A DNA stretch of 64,000 nucleotides, from positions 83,172 to 147,171 of the forward strand of contig NZ_SGIM01000010.1 of NCBI RefSeq assembly GCF_004208515.1, in the 5' to 3' direction. The notes beneath the pieces were generated by a model. That model made no database searches. It saw nothing but the letters and a program-made list of their open reading frames with translations, and was not told where the DNA came from. Position numbers and translations under genes: made by a program. Of this stretch, positions 35,534 through 45,139 are shown piece by piece (position 1 is the first letter of the stretch; each line of letters begins with the position of its first letter). This DNA comes from Acinetobacter halotolerans (GTDB taxonomy: Bacteria > Pseudomonadota > Gammaproteobacteria > Pseudomonadales > Moraxellaceae).

Positions 35534-36080
35534 TTACATTTTCAGGGCTAAGCAACTGATCAATATTCTTCCAAATGACATGATAGCCGTAGCCACCTTG
35601 CTTCATTTCTTGTTTTGCATCATCAATTGACCAGTTTTCGAAGATAATACGATACATTGCGATCGTAGCGCCTGTACGATCAGAGCCATGATAGCAATGT
35701 ACCAAGACTTTTTGATTGTGTTGTTTTGCTGTTTGAATGGCACGCATGGCCTGTAAAAGGTCATTACGATTGATCGCCCATGTATAAATTGGAATGTGCA
35801 CAAGATTAAAGGCTTGATCATTGAGAACAGTGGCATCTTTATTTTTTGCTCTGAGGTTGATCACCGTTCCAATCTGATGCTGTTTCAAACTGGCGATTAA
35901 ATCAGTATCTGGTTGATCGCTACGAAATATATCTGGGCTAATTTGATAAAAATTATGAGTATTGGAAATGAGTGTCCCCCAGTTTTGAGGGCGTTGGTCA
36001 TCATTTAAACTTGGGTGTTTCATACAACCACCCAAGTTTAAGCTAGAAATTAGAATAACGGTAATAAGTGCTTTTTTCAT
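35511..36080 (-). CDS. Tyrosine/dual-specificity phosphatase-like lipoprotein
   Basis: 189 residues from the ATG at 36080; a GTG 13 codons earlier is less likely because the signal peptide starts with MKKALITVILI. Lipobox LGGC (Cys19). The protein-tyrosine-phosphatase fold has the CX5R active-site loop VHCYHGSDRTGATIAMYR and an upstream general-acid candidate in HIPIYTWAINRND. Similar secreted DSP-like phosphatases are found across proteobacteria; the substrate is unknown (phosphoprotein, phosphoinositide or cell-envelope phosphate). Confidence 0.85.
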   Translation of the reverse strand: MKKALITVILISSLNLGGCMKHPSLNDDQRPQNWGTLISNTHNFYQISPDIFRSDQPDTDLIASLKQHQIGTVINLRAKNKDATVLNDQAFNLVHIPIYTWAINRNDLLQAMRAIQTAKQHNQKVLVHCYHGSDRTGATIAMYRIIFENWSIDDAKQEMKQGGYGYHVIWKNIDQLLSPENVKWIQQQL

Positions 36081-36119
36081 CTTGCTGATAAGGATTAACT
36101 TCGGCTGGATAATGCGCAC

Positions 36120-36326
36120 AAATTAGCTGAATACTTAGTGTATGTTGAGCTAGATATTGTAACTTTTTACGTAATCTCAGAGCATGAGTCTTATAAGACT
36201 CCGCACTTCGTTTGTTTTGCACTTCGATTAAAGCATGTATTACTTATCTTTTAACTCACACATAGCTGTTCAACTTCTTGCGAAGCTTTAGCCGCTTCTC
36301 AGGAACGAGCGTTGCTCGTTTTATCC
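36120..36326. other. Structured intergenic region, possible small RNA
   Basis: 207 bp without an ORF. It holds the perfect 16-bp palindrome GAGTCTTATAAGACTC (36186-36201), a GAAGC/GCTTC hairpin (36282-36298) and AACGAGC/GCTCGTT followed by TTTT-like bases (36304-36322), which reads as a plus-strand terminator although no plus-strand gene precedes it. Confidence 0.4.
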
Positions 36327-36962
36327 TCACTCAGGCTGGGGTGTTAATCTTAAATATGGCTTTACCGCTTTATAGCCTTGAGGAAAACGTTGTTTTATTT
36401 CCTCTTCATCTTTAAGCGATGGAATAATGACCACATCCTCACCTTGTTGCCAATTTGCTGGTGTTGCAACTTTATGTTTGTCCGTCAACTGTAATGAGTC
36501 GACCACACGTAATACCTCATTGAAGTTCCGACCTGTAGAGGCAGGATAGGTAATAATCAAACGCACTTTTTTATTTGGGTCAATAATGATCAATGAGCGT
36601 ACCGTCAGTGTTTCACTGGCATTGGGGTGAATAAACCCATACAGCTCAGAAACTTTACGATCTTTATCTGCAATAATCGGGAAGTTCACTGTTGTATTTT
36701 GGGTTTCATTAATGTCTTGAATCCAGCTTTGATGAGATTCAACATCATCCACAGAAAGTGCAATCGCTTTGACTCCACGTTTTGCAAATTCATCTTTAAG
36801 TTTGGCAGTATAGCCAAGTTCAGTGGTGCAAACGGGCGTAAAATCCGCTGGGTGTGAAAATAAAATACCCCAACTGTCAGCTAAAAACGCATAAAAATCA
36901 ATTGTTCCATCGCTTGATTGTTGCTGGAAATTTGGGGCAATATCGCCTAAACGTAGTGTCAT
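36327..36962 (-). CDS. 1-Cys peroxiredoxin (Prx6 family)
   Basis: 211 residues. Peroxidatic Cys45 lies in SHPADFTPVCTTELG; the long C-terminal Prx6-type extension has LTDKHKVATPANWQQGEDVVI. No resolving Cys is visible, consistent with 1-Cys Prx. It reduces peroxides in the cytoplasm. The gene stands alone with its promoter in the 340-bp spacer upstream. Confidence 0.94.
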   Translation of the reverse strand: MTLRLGDIAPNFQQQSSDGTIDFYAFLADSWGILFSHPADFTPVCTTELGYTAKLKDEFAKRGVKAIALSVDDVESHQSWIQDINETQNTTVNFPIIADKDRKVSELYGFIHPNASETLTVRSLIIIDPNKKVRLIITYPASTGRNFNEVLRVVDSLQLTDKHKVATPANWQQGEDVVIIPSLKDEEEIKQRFPQGYKAVKPYLRLTPQPE

Positions 36963-37302
36963 ATCAATTCTCCATCCATACTTTAAGTGCTCAGTGTTTA
37001 TTTAATATGCAGTATCGGTTTTATAAATAAAATTATTGTTTTTTCATATGTTTATGATGTTTTTAGATATTGGTGAGTGATGTTGTTAAAAAATTGATCA
37101 GGAATTCACATTTAAATCGGTGTAACTTAAATGCAAATTTGCTACATTAACGCTCTTTAGTTGTGTGATGTCAGAATCGTTGGGCAGATTTTTTTACCTG
37201 TTTGAATGTAAAGCCCTTGTAGTTCTTATTTCTGACTCCATAATAACAGCTAAGAAAAAATCACCTATTTAAATTTAAACAAACAGGATTAGAGAGTTCT
37301 TC
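36963..37302. promoter_or_regulatory. Divergent promoter region prx / secA
   Basis: 340 bp, AT-rich, no ORF worth reporting. It must hold the peroxiredoxin promoter (minus) and the secA promoter and leader (plus). The palindrome GCAAATTTGC lies at 37133-37142. I could not pick convincing -35/-10 pairs, and no SecM-like leader peptide is evident. Confidence 0.5.
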
Positions 37303-40032
37303 ATGTTGGCAAGTCTGATCGGAGGTATCTTCGGTACTAAAAATGAGCGTGAGCTCAAACGTATGCGTAAAATCGTCGAACGAATTAACGCGCTTGAACC
37401 GACGGTATCTGTTCTTAACGATGCAGACCTATCTGCAAAAACTCAAGAATTCAAACAACGTTATAAAAACGGTGAAAGTTTAGACCAATTGTTGCCTGAA
37501 GCATTTGCGGTTTGTCGTGAAGCTGCAAAGCGTGTCATGGGCATGCGTCATTATGATGTACAGCTCATCGGTGGTATTACCTTACATGAAGGTAAAATCG
37601 CTGAGATGCGTACAGGTGAGGGTAAAACCCTAATGGGTACCTTAGCATGTTATCTCAATACATTGAGTGGCGATGGCGTGCATGTGATCACTGTGAATGA
37701 TTACTTGGCACAACGTGATGCTGAACTCAACCGTCCATTATTTGAGTTTTTAGGGTTAAGCATTGGCGTGATTTACTCCATGCAAATGCCTGATGAAAAA
37801 GCGCAAGCTTATATTGCCGATATTACTTACGGAACCAACAACGAATTTGGTTTTGATTATTTGCGTGACAACATGGTGTTTTCTTTACAAGAGAAAAAAC
37901 AACGTGGTTTAAGTTATGCGATTATCGATGAAGTCGACTCAATTTTGATTGATGAAGCACGTACACCGCTGATTATTTCTGGGCAAAGTGAAGATTCATC
38001 GCATCTTTATCAGTTAATAAACAGTATTCCACCAACGTTACGTCCACAGAAAGAAGAGAAAGTGGCTGATGGTGGGCACTTTTGGGTAGATGAAAAACAA
38101 CGCTCAGTTGAAATGACCGAAATTGGTTATGAAACAGTTGAAGATGAACTGATCCGCATGGGCTTGTTGGCTGAAGGTGAGAGCTTATATTCAGCAACCA
38201 ATTTGAATTTGGTACATCATGTTTCTGCTGCGATTCGTGCACATTACCTCTATCAAAAGAACGTGCATTATATCATTGGGGTTAATCCACAAACGCAGAA
38301 AGAAGAAGTCATTATTGTGGATGAAAGTACAGGTCGTACCATGCCTGGTCGCCGTTGGTCAGAAGGTCTGCATCAAGCGGTTGAAGCCAAAGAAGGTATG
38401 GAAATTCAACCTGAGAATCAAACCTTAGCGACGACAACATTCCAGAACTATTTCCGTCTGTATAAAAAACTATCCGGTATGACGGGTACTGCTGATACAG
38501 AAGCAGCGGAAATGAAAGAAATTTATGGTTTGGATGTGATCATTATTCCAACGCATCGTCCAATGGTGCGTAAAGATCATAATGACTTAATTTATTTAAA
38601 TCGTAATGGTAAATATAGTGCGATTATTGAAGAAATTGCCAATATTCGCCAGCAGGGTGTTGCCCCAATTCTGATCGGTACAGCAACCATCGAAGCCAGT
38701 GAAATTTTATCTTCTAAGTTATTACAAGCGGGTATTCATCATGAAGTTTTGAATGCAAAACAACATGAGCGTGAAGCCGATATCATTGCACAAGCAGGTA
38801 GTCCAAATGCAGTCACGATTGCCACCAACATGGCAGGTCGTGGTACTGATATCTTGCTGGGTGGTAACTGGAAAGCCAAACTGGCAAAAATCGAAAATCC
38901 AACCCCAGAAGATGAAGCGCGTTTACAAGCACAATGGGAAAAAGACCATGAGGACGTTTTAAGTTCTGGTGGTTTGCATATCATTGGTTCTGAGCGTCAT
39001 GAATCTCGTCGTATCGATAACCAGTTGCGTGGTCGTGCTGGTCGTCAAGGTGACCCTGGTGTTTCTCGCTTCTATTTATCGCTTGAAGATGACTTGATGC
39101 GTATCTTCGCGGGTGATCGTGTGGTTGCTATGATGCGTGCGATGGGCTTACAAGAAAATGAAGCCATTGAACACAAAATGGTCAGCCGTTCTATCGAAAA
39201 TGCACAACGTAAAGTTGAAGCACGTAACTTTGATATTCGTAAGAACTTATTGAAGTATGACGATGTCAATAATGAGCAACGTAAGATTATTTATGCTCAG
39301 CGTGATGAAGTCCTCACTGAAAGCTCCCTACAAGATTATATTGAAGAGATGCATCGTGATGTGATTAAAGGCGTGATTGCAAACTTTATTCCACCAGAAT
39401 CTGTACATGATCAATGGGATATTGAAGGCTTAGAAACTGCTTTACGTACGGATCTAGGTGTTGAATTGCCAGTGCAAGAGTGGTTAGACCAAGATCGTCG
39501 TTTAGATGAAGAAGGTTTGATTGCACGTATTTCTGATGAAGTGGTGAAACGTTATATTCAACGTCGTGAGCAAATGGGTGCAGAGTCTGCGGTCATGCTT
39601 GAGCGTCACTTTATGTTGAACTCACTTGATCGTCATTGGAAAGAGCACTTAGCTGCGATGGATTACTTGCGTCAAGGTATTCATTTACGTGGTTATGCAC
39701 AGAAAAACCCTGAGCAAGAATATAAAAAAGAAGCATTCAATTTATTCGTGAATATGTTGGGTGTGATCAAATCTGATGTGGTTACCGATCTATCTCGTGT
39801 ACATGTTCCGACAGCTGAAGAGCTTGCAGAATTAGAAGCACAGCAACAACGCCAAGCGGAATCGATGCGCCTTTCGTTTGAACATGATGATGTTGATGGT
39901 TTGACGGGTGAGGTGACGATGTCTGAAGAGCCTGTTCTAACACATGCAGATTTCCCAGTTCCAGAAAGTCGTAATGCGCCTTGTCCTTGTGGTTCTGGTT
40001 TAAAATATAAGCAGTGTCACGGCAAAATCTAA
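37303..40032 (+). CDS. secA: Preprotein translocase ATPase SecA
   Basis: 909 residues, full length. NBD1 has Walker [12 protein letters not shown] and Walker [18 protein letters not shown]. There is a preprotein cross-linking domain, then NBD2 with [13 protein letters not shown] and [13 protein letters not shown], followed by helical scaffold/wing domains. The C-terminal zinc-binding SecB-interaction motif [14 protein letters not shown] is intact. It drives Sec export through SecYEG. It is monocistronic, followed by a strong terminator. Confidence 0.98.
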   Translation: MLASLIGGIFGTKNERELKRMRKIVERINALEPTVSVLNDADLSAKTQEFKQRYKNGESLDQLLPEAFAVCREAAKRVMGMRHYDVQLIGGITLHEGKIAEMRTGEGKTLMGTLACYLNTLSGDGVHVITVNDYLAQRDAELNRPLFEFLGLSIGVIYSMQMPDEKAQAYIADITYGTNNEFGFDYLRDNMVFSLQEKKQRGLSYAIIDEVDSILIDEARTPLIISGQSEDSSHLYQLINSIPPTLRPQKEEKVADGGHFWVDEKQRSVEMTEIGYETVEDELIRMGLLAEGESLYSATNLNLVHHVSAAIRAHYLYQKNVHYIIGVNPQTQKEEVIIVDESTGRTMPGRRWSEGLHQAVEAKEGMEIQPENQTLATTTFQNYFRLYKKLSGMTGTADTEAAEMKEIYGLDVIIIPTHRPMVRKDHNDLIYLNRNGKYSAIIEEIANIRQQGVAPILIGTATIEASEILSSKLLQAGIHHEVLNAKQHEREADIIAQAGSPNAVTIATNMAGRGTDILLGGNWKAKLAKIENPTPEDEARLQAQWEKDHEDVLSSGGLHIIGSERHESRRIDNQLRGRAGRQGDPGVSRFYLSLEDDLMRIFAGDRVVAMMRAMGLQENEAIEHKMVSRSIENAQRKVEARNFDIRKNLLKYDDVNNEQRKIIYAQRDEVLTESSLQDYIEEMHRDVIKGVIANFIPPESVHDQWDIEGLETALRTDLGVELPVQEWLDQDRRLDEEGLIARISDEVVKRYIQRREQMGAESAVMLERHFMLNSLDRHWKEHLAAMDYLRQGIHLRGYAQKNPEQEYKKEAFNLFVNMLGVIKSDVVTDLSRVHVPTAEELAELEAQQQRQAESMRLSFEHDDVDGLTGEVTMSEEPVLTHADFPVPESRNAPCPCGSGLKYKQCHGKI

Positions 40033-40054
40033 GTTTAGGTTTTGTTTAGCTATT

Positions 40055-40086
40055 AAAAAAAGCAGAGCATAGACTCTGCTTTTTTT
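40055..40086 (+). terminator. secA terminator
   Basis: Seven A then GCAGAG pairs with CTCTGC then seven T, 6-nt loop. Confidence 0.92.
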
Positions 40087-40176
40087 ACGATAAACTACTT
40101 GAGTCGAATCAAGCTTTGTAGTTTTATTATCAGACTTACAGTTCTTCGTTGAATTGATATTAAAAGCGGGAAGACA

Positions 40177-40602
40177 ATGAAAAAAGCATTACAACTTTTA
40201 ATTTTGGCAAGTGCTTCGGCATCGGGTTTCGCACTTGCAGCAGATGCTCCACAAACTACAACTGTAGATAAAGTGGCTGCAGCAAAAGGAGAGACTTCTG
40301 CTCAAGCACAGGTTAAGCGTGATGTCACCACGGTCATCAGTCCACGAACAGGTATTCGCTATACTTTAGGTGATACAGGTAATCGTCCGATTGTGTTGCA
40401 AACAGCTGCGATTGCGCCAGCAAATTCTGCCAATATCAATCGCATTGTGGCATCAAATCCTGCGCTCTCTGAAAAGAGCCAAGAAAAAGCCAAAATTGCT
40501 TTAATTGGTGAAGCTGCAGTACAAGCAGCAAATGCAGCAACCCAAACTGCGAGTGCGCAAGCACCACAGACAGCAAGTGCTCAAACTGTAAAAACAAATT
40601 GA
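40177..40602 (+). CDS. Hypothetical exported Ala-rich protein
   Basis: 141 residues. Signal peptide 1-22 (ASGFALAA). The mature protein is low in aromatic residues, rich in Ala, Thr and Gln, with a central conserved-looking block SPRTGIRYTLGDTGNRPIVLQ (split here: residues about 55-75). The C-terminal tail has repeats of the QTASAQ type. It is probably periplasmic and partly disordered. GCGGGAAGACA before the ATG supports translation, and the gene has its own terminator. I recognise no family. Confidence 0.75.
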   Translation: MKKALQLLILASASASGFALAADAPQTTTVDKVAAAKGETSAQAQVKRDVTTVISPRTGIRYTLGDTGNRPIVLQTAAIAPANSANINRIVASNPALSEKSQEKAKIALIGEAAVQAANAATQTASAQAPQTASAQTVKTN

Positions 40603-40617
40603 TTTTATTGTTCCAAT

Positions 40618-40647
40618 AAAAAAGAGATGCTGATGCATCTCTTTTTT
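40618..40647. terminator. Bidirectional terminator
   Basis: AAAAAAGAGATGC / GCATCTCTTTTTT stem with TGAT loop between the exported-protein gene and convergent lpxO. Confidence 0.92.
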
Positions 40648-40661
40648 ATTGCGTGCTTATC

Positions 40662-41579
40662 TCATAAAAAACTTGGCAGTAAGATCAAACCAATAATGAT
40701 CGCAAACATTAACCATTTCAAAGCATAGTATAGCGGGCGATTACGCTGTTTTAAGCCACGACCATAGTGGTGTACAGCATAACCATATTTGAAAATACGG
40801 TTAATAAAACCGGTTTTATCTTGATCATCGTTGGGTGAGCTAGCTGCTGACATAACATTACGACCAAACCAGTGATTAAATTTTTGTGCCCAGCGCCATT
40901 TCATCGGACGTTCAATATCACAGAACAAGATGATCCGAGTTTGATCGGTTTTATTATGTGCCCAATGTACATAGGTTTCATCAAATACAGTGGCTTCGCC
41001 ATCTCTCCAACTATAGCGCTCCTGATCGACTTCGATAAAGCAATCATCGCTATTGGGCGTCACTAAACCCAAGTGATAACGAACTGAACCTGCGTACGGA
41101 TCACGATGTTTCCCCAAATAGCTTCCAGATGGAAGTTCGGTAAACATTGCGGCTTTAACTGATGGGATGCCTTCCAGTAATGCCACTGTTTTTGGGCAGA
41201 GTTGCTGAGCGGATGGATGGCTATCTCGATACCATTTTAAATAGAAACGCTTCCAGCCACGTTTAAAGAAGGTGTTAAAACCTGCATCATTATTTTTTTC
41301 AGATGCTTTGATTTGATTTTGAAGTTGAATCGCTTCTTCCCGAATGACTTGCCAATTATCTTGTAATGGTTTGAGTTCAGGAAATTGCGCTACATCAAAA
41401 AATGGTTGATTTGGTAACTTAGAGAAACCAGTCATAAACATATTGATGGGCGCTAAAAATGTCGAATGGTCGAATAATTGTCGAGATGCTTTTAATCTCT
41501 CTTTGCCACGATAATAAGTATATAAAAAACTGACTAAAAATACGGCAACGATAATCACTGCGTACATAAGTGCAATCAT
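40662..41579 (-). CDS. lpxO: Lipid A hydroxylase LpxO-like (aspartyl/asparaginyl beta-hydroxylase fold)
   Basis: 305 residues. An N-terminal membrane helix (2-22) and a C-terminal one (about 285-305) flank an Fe(II)/2-oxoglutarate dioxygenase domain with GSYLGKHRDPYAGSVRYHL, CFIEVDQERYSWRDGEATVF and ETYVHWAHNKTDQTRIILF, giving the HxD...H metal triad. The LpxO family hydroxylates the secondary acyl chain of lipid A at the inner membrane; A. baumannii lipid A is known to be modified this way. Start at 41579 without a clear ribosome site. Confidence 0.9.
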   Translation of the reverse strand: MIALMYAVIIVAVFLVSFLYTYYRGKERLKASRQLFDHSTFLAPINMFMTGFSKLPNQPFFDVAQFPELKPLQDNWQVIREEAIQLQNQIKASEKNNDAGFNTFFKRGWKRFYLKWYRDSHPSAQQLCPKTVALLEGIPSVKAAMFTELPSGSYLGKHRDPYAGSVRYHLGLVTPNSDDCFIEVDQERYSWRDGEATVFDETYVHWAHNKTDQTRIILFCDIERPMKWRWAQKFNHWFGRNVMSAASSPNDDQDKTGFINRIFKYGYAVHHYGRGLKQRNRPLYYALKWLMFAIIIGLILLPSFL

Positions 41580-41712
41580 CTAGAAAATGGGAGGCGGCCA
41601 TTTTAGCATAAAAAATATTATGTAGAATGTTGCGATAAAATCAATTTTATCTATTGGTGCATCAGGTGATGAATGGGTGTTAATTCACTGGGTTTTGAGG
41701 TGTATTTTCACA

Positions 41713-41734
41713 ACCTCCCTTGGGTAAGGGAGGT
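41713..41734 (-). terminator. ACCTCCCTT hairpin after MFS gene
   Basis: ACCTCCCTT / AAGGGAGGT stem with GGGT loop just after the stop of the minus-strand transporter gene. It shares the CCTCCCTT arm with the hairpin at 27774-27795. Confidence 0.65.
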
Positions 41735-41746
41735 GTACTTCGGTGA

Positions 41747-43057
41747 TTAAACTTGGTTATTCACATCTTCATTTTTGGTCTCACGCATCAATAAAAATGC
41801 GATTAGAGATAAAATTGAAGCTAAGCTGAGATATAAACCAACAGCACCTAGCCCATAACTTTCAGCCAGTTTAGTTGCAATATATGGTGCAAATGAAGCA
41901 CCAAAAATTCCAGCTAAGTTAAAGGTCAATGCTGAACCTGTATAGCGAACTGAAGTCGGGAAAAGCTCAGATAAAATCGTACCGATTGGACCGTAGGTGA
42001 GCCCCATGATAGATAGACCAATACATAAGAATAAGAATACTAGTATTGGATTGCCTGAATCGAGTAAGGGGGCGAAACACAATCCAAATAAAGCAGAAAG
42101 TATGCAGACTGCGATGGAGGTTTTTCTACGACCAAATTTCTCAGCAAGAATAGCTGCAATCGGGATAAATGCAGCAAAACATAATGTTGCGACTAGTTGT
42201 AACTGAAGAAACTCACCACGTGCATAACCCAGTTTTGTGGTTCCCCAGTTGAGTGCAAATACGGTAGTAAGATAGAACACTACAAATGTACAAATTGCAG
42301 CCACTGTACCGAGTACCAACATCGGGAAATGTTTAGTCATCACTTCTTTAAAAGGTACATTTACTTCTTTTTGCTTATCCAATACTTTTTGGAATGCAGG
42401 CGTTTCATGTAGTTTTAAACGAATATACAGGCCAACCAACACCAGCACAGCACTTGCAATAAATGGAATACGCCATCCCCATGCCATAAATGCTTGTTCA
42501 GACATAAAGGCGTTGAGCAATAGGAATGAGCCTGTTGCGAGAATAAAACCTATTGGTGCGCCCAATTGGGGGAACATTCCATACCAAGCACGTTTTCCTT
42601 CAGGGGCATTTTCAGTGGCGAGTAGAACCGCACCACTCCATTCACCACCTAAACCTAAACCTTGTCCTAAACGACATAAGGCGAGCAGTAGCGGCGCAGC
42701 AATACCAATTTGTACATAGGTTGGAAGTAACCCGATACAGACGGTAGAAATACCCATGGTAAGCAATGCAGCAACTAAGGTGGCTTTACGGCCAATACGG
42801 TCACCTAAATGTCCGAAAATCGCAGCACCAATCGGACGTGCAATAAAGGCAAGTGCGAAAGTTGCGAGTGATTGTAATACTGCCGCACCGTCGCTACTTT
42901 CAGGGAAAAAGAGATGGGGGAAAACCAGAACTGCGGCTGTGGCGTAGATATAAAAGTCAAAAAACTCAATCGTGGTACCAACAAGACTGGCAAATAATAC
43001 CCGTACTTTCGAGTTGCCTGCCGCTTCAGCGGTGGCGGCTGTAGAGTTTGACGACAT
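41747..43057 (-). CDS. MFS transporter, metabolite:H+ symporter (MHS) family
   Basis: 436 residues with 12 predicted membrane helices. MHS-type signatures: FDFYIYATAAVLVFPHLFFP in helix 1, GHLGDRIGRKATL in loop 2-3, GLGLGGEWSGAVLLATENAP in helix 4-5 and KFGRRKTSI in loop 8-9. These transport organic acids or osmolytes (shikimate, proline/betaine, citrate, aromatic acids) with protons. The substrate is not deducible. A TTCAAGAC/GTCTTGAA inverted repeat in the promoter suggests local control. Confidence 0.9.
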   Translation of the reverse strand: MSSNSTAATAEAAGNSKVRVLFASLVGTTIEFFDFYIYATAAVLVFPHLFFPESSDGAAVLQSLATFALAFIARPIGAAIFGHLGDRIGRKATLVAALLTMGISTVCIGLLPTYVQIGIAAPLLLALCRLGQGLGLGGEWSGAVLLATENAPEGKRAWYGMFPQLGAPIGFILATGSFLLLNAFMSEQAFMAWGWRIPFIASAVLVLVGLYIRLKLHETPAFQKVLDKQKEVNVPFKEVMTKHFPMLVLGTVAAICTFVVFYLTTVFALNWGTTKLGYARGEFLQLQLVATLCFAAFIPIAAILAEKFGRRKTSIAVCILSALFGLCFAPLLDSGNPILVFLFLCIGLSIMGLTYGPIGTILSELFPTSVRYTGSALTFNLAGIFGASFAPYIATKLAESYGLGAVGLYLSLASILSLIAFLLMRETKNEDVNNQV

Positions 43058-43078
43058 ACAAGACCTTAATTCTCATCA

Positions 43079-43109
43079 TTCAAGACTGGATTTGATGTAT
43101 TGTCTTGAA
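43079..43109. promoter_or_regulatory. Inverted repeat upstream of MFS gene
   Basis: TTCAAGAC (43079-43086) and GTCTTGAA (43102-43109), perfect 8-bp arms with 15 bp between them, about 22 bp before the transporter start. Candidate operator. Confidence 0.45.
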
Positions 43110-43179
43110 CCTTCCTTTTAAAATGCGGAATTTAACTCAGCAAACTTTATGTTATGGCCTAAGCGTCAATAGACTCGTT

Positions 43180-43821
43180 TTAAAGTACATAACAGTAGAT
43201 CGCTAAAAAGTGTAAACCTGCTCCTAACAGCACAAAAACATGCCAAATTGCGTGGGTATATCTTACCTTTTTTAAGGCATAAAACAATGTACCGACGGTA
43301 TAGGCAAGCCCACCTGCAATCAATAGCTGTAAGGCATCTTTAGAGAGATAGACTCGCATATCATCCATTAATAAAATCGCGAGCCAGCCCATAACCAGAT
43401 AAGCTGCGAGCGAAAGTTTCTGAAAACGGTGAATAAACACCAATTTAAATAGTGTTCCAATGAATGCGATAACCCATAATGCGATCAGAAGGTAATCTGC
43501 TTTTGCAGTTGGGATCGCGATACTTAAAAAAGGCGTGTATGTCCCTGCGATGAGATAATAAATCGCCGTATGATCTAGTTTTTTATACCAATATCGTTTG
43601 TTTTCGTCTTGGGCGAAGTGGTAGAGCGTGGAGCTAAGGAGTAATAGCACCAGACTAAAACCATAGATCCATAAACTCATCCATTGAGCTAAAGGGAGAT
43701 AGTAACCTTTGATAATGAGAAAGATCGAGGCAATTAAAGCGAATATTGCACCAATAGCATGACTATAGGCATTGAGTCGTTCTTCTTTTGGATCATAATC
43801 CAATAGGGAGTTCATGTTCAT
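43180..43821 (-). CDS. Hemolysin III family (HlyIII/PAQR-like) membrane protein
   Basis: 213 residues, seven predicted membrane helices. The family residues are visible: YSHAIGAIFALIASI, SSTLYHFAQD (first metal-binding region), LDHTAIYYLIAGTYTPF, and a C-terminal HAIWHVFVLLGAGLHFLAI with paired His. These correspond to the zinc-binding Ser/His/Asp sites of PAQR proteins. Bacterial members such as YqfA are thought to affect membrane fluidity; haemolytic activity is not implied. MNMNSLL offers two possible Met starts. Confidence 0.9.
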   Translation of the reverse strand: MNMNSLLDYDPKEERLNAYSHAIGAIFALIASIFLIIKGYYLPLAQWMSLWIYGFSLVLLLLSSTLYHFAQDENKRYWYKKLDHTAIYYLIAGTYTPFLSIAIPTAKADYLLIALWVIAFIGTLFKLVFIHRFQKLSLAAYLVMGWLAILLMDDMRVYLSKDALQLLIAGGLAYTVGTLFYALKKVRYTHAIWHVFVLLGAGLHFLAIYCYVL

Positions 43822-43921
43822 GGCAATATGCTTTGCATAAAAATACGACTGTATCGTAATGCAATTTCCCTTTTAAAGTAAGACGCTTTAAAATTTAGTT
43901 TCTATTTGTTAGGTTTTCATT

Positions 43922-45139
43922 ATGTTTGCGCCGAATTTTTCTTTTGAACAAGAACAGCAGTTTTTTATAGAGGTACAGCAAGCGATTGAAAATAAAAGCT
44001 TTGATCGCCTGATTCTCAGTCAGTACAAAGGCGAAGTGGCGCAATTAGAAAAAATCACTTTTCGTGTGATTGAGCTACAAGGGCAAGCGACTTTATCTTG
44101 TTTATATCATCACACCACACAAGATATAACCAAGAACTATATAATTCCTGAAGGTTTAGAAAAAATTGCGGAATTATTAACGCAATCCAAACAGGCAAAT
44201 TTATTTGCGCTTGATCAGGACGTACAACTCAAGAAAAATAAAAAGAAAGCCATGTTAAATACACAAAAAAAACAAGCATCAGAAACCCAAGTCGAGCAAT
44301 ATCAGCACAATCGTGAAAAACAACGTTATGTCCAGCAGCAAAGTCCATTCTTAACACATTTGGGGATTACCGATGAGAAAGGGCAAATTATTCCGAGCAT
44401 GGCGCGGAAATGGAAACAGATTAATAAGTTTATTGAGATCTTTTCCAATGCCTATGAACAAATTGATGCCTCACAACAAGCGCTGAATATTGTCGATTTT
44501 GGTTCAGGCAAAGGTTATTTAACGTTTGCCTTGTATGATTATTTGCAAGCACAAGGCAAGACACCATTGATCACTGGGGTTGAACTCCGTTCAAACTTGG
44601 TTGAGTTTTGTCAGAAAGTGGCTGATGAGGTGGATTTTAATCATCTTGGTTTCTTTGAGGGGGACGTTCGGAGTTATCAACCTGAAAAACTTGATGTCAT
44701 GATCGCACTACATGCCTGTGATATCGCCACTGATTTTGCGATTCATACTGGGATTCGTCTCAATGCATCAATGATTATGTGTGCGCCATGTTGTCATAAA
44801 GAGTTGCGTCCACAATTGAAAAGTCCAGAAGTCTTGCAACCGATGTTGCAGTTTGGAATACATGCAGGGCAACAGGCGGAAATGCTCACAGATACTTTAC
44901 GAGCTTTGCTGCTTAAGGCGTATGGTTATGAAACTAAAGTATTTGAGTTTGTCTCTTTAGAACATACCAGTAAAAATAAAATGATTTTGGCGACCAAGCG
45001 TAAAGATATTCAACAACCTGACCCTAAAATTATGCAACAAATTCAAGCCTTGAAAACCATGTATGGGATTGAAAAGCAAAGTTTGGAATTGTTGTTGCGT
45101 GATCAAATGCCTATCGAAAATGTAGGTTGTAAGTGCTAA
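43922..45139 (+). CDS. SAM-dependent methyltransferase (Methyltransf_32-like)
   Basis: 405 residues. The N-terminal part (about 1-150) is a basic, Gln-rich domain without a recognised match. The Rossmann methyltransferase domain (about 170-400) has motif I NIVDFGSGKGYLTFALYDYL, then TGVELRSNLVEFCQ, LDVMIALHACDIATDFAI and MCAPCCHKEL. The Cys-Cys-His segment and DIATD resemble the PF13679 group related to METTL25/Rrg1. The target (RNA or protein) is unknown. It is translationally adjacent to a GNAT gene that starts on its stop codon. Confidence 0.82.
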   Translation: MFAPNFSFEQEQQFFIEVQQAIENKSFDRLILSQYKGEVAQLEKITFRVIELQGQATLSCLYHHTTQDITKNYIIPEGLEKIAELLTQSKQANLFALDQDVQLKKNKKKAMLNTQKKQASETQVEQYQHNREKQRYVQQQSPFLTHLGITDEKGQIIPSMARKWKQINKFIEIFSNAYEQIDASQQALNIVDFGSGKGYLTFALYDYLQAQGKTPLITGVELRSNLVEFCQKVADEVDFNHLGFFEGDVRSYQPEKLDVMIALHACDIATDFAIHTGIRLNASMIMCAPCCHKELRPQLKSPEVLQPMLQFGIHAGQQAEMLTDTLRALLLKAYGYETKVFEFVSLEHTSKNKMILATKRKDIQQPDPKIMQQIQALKTMYGIEKQSLELLLRDQMPIENVGCKC

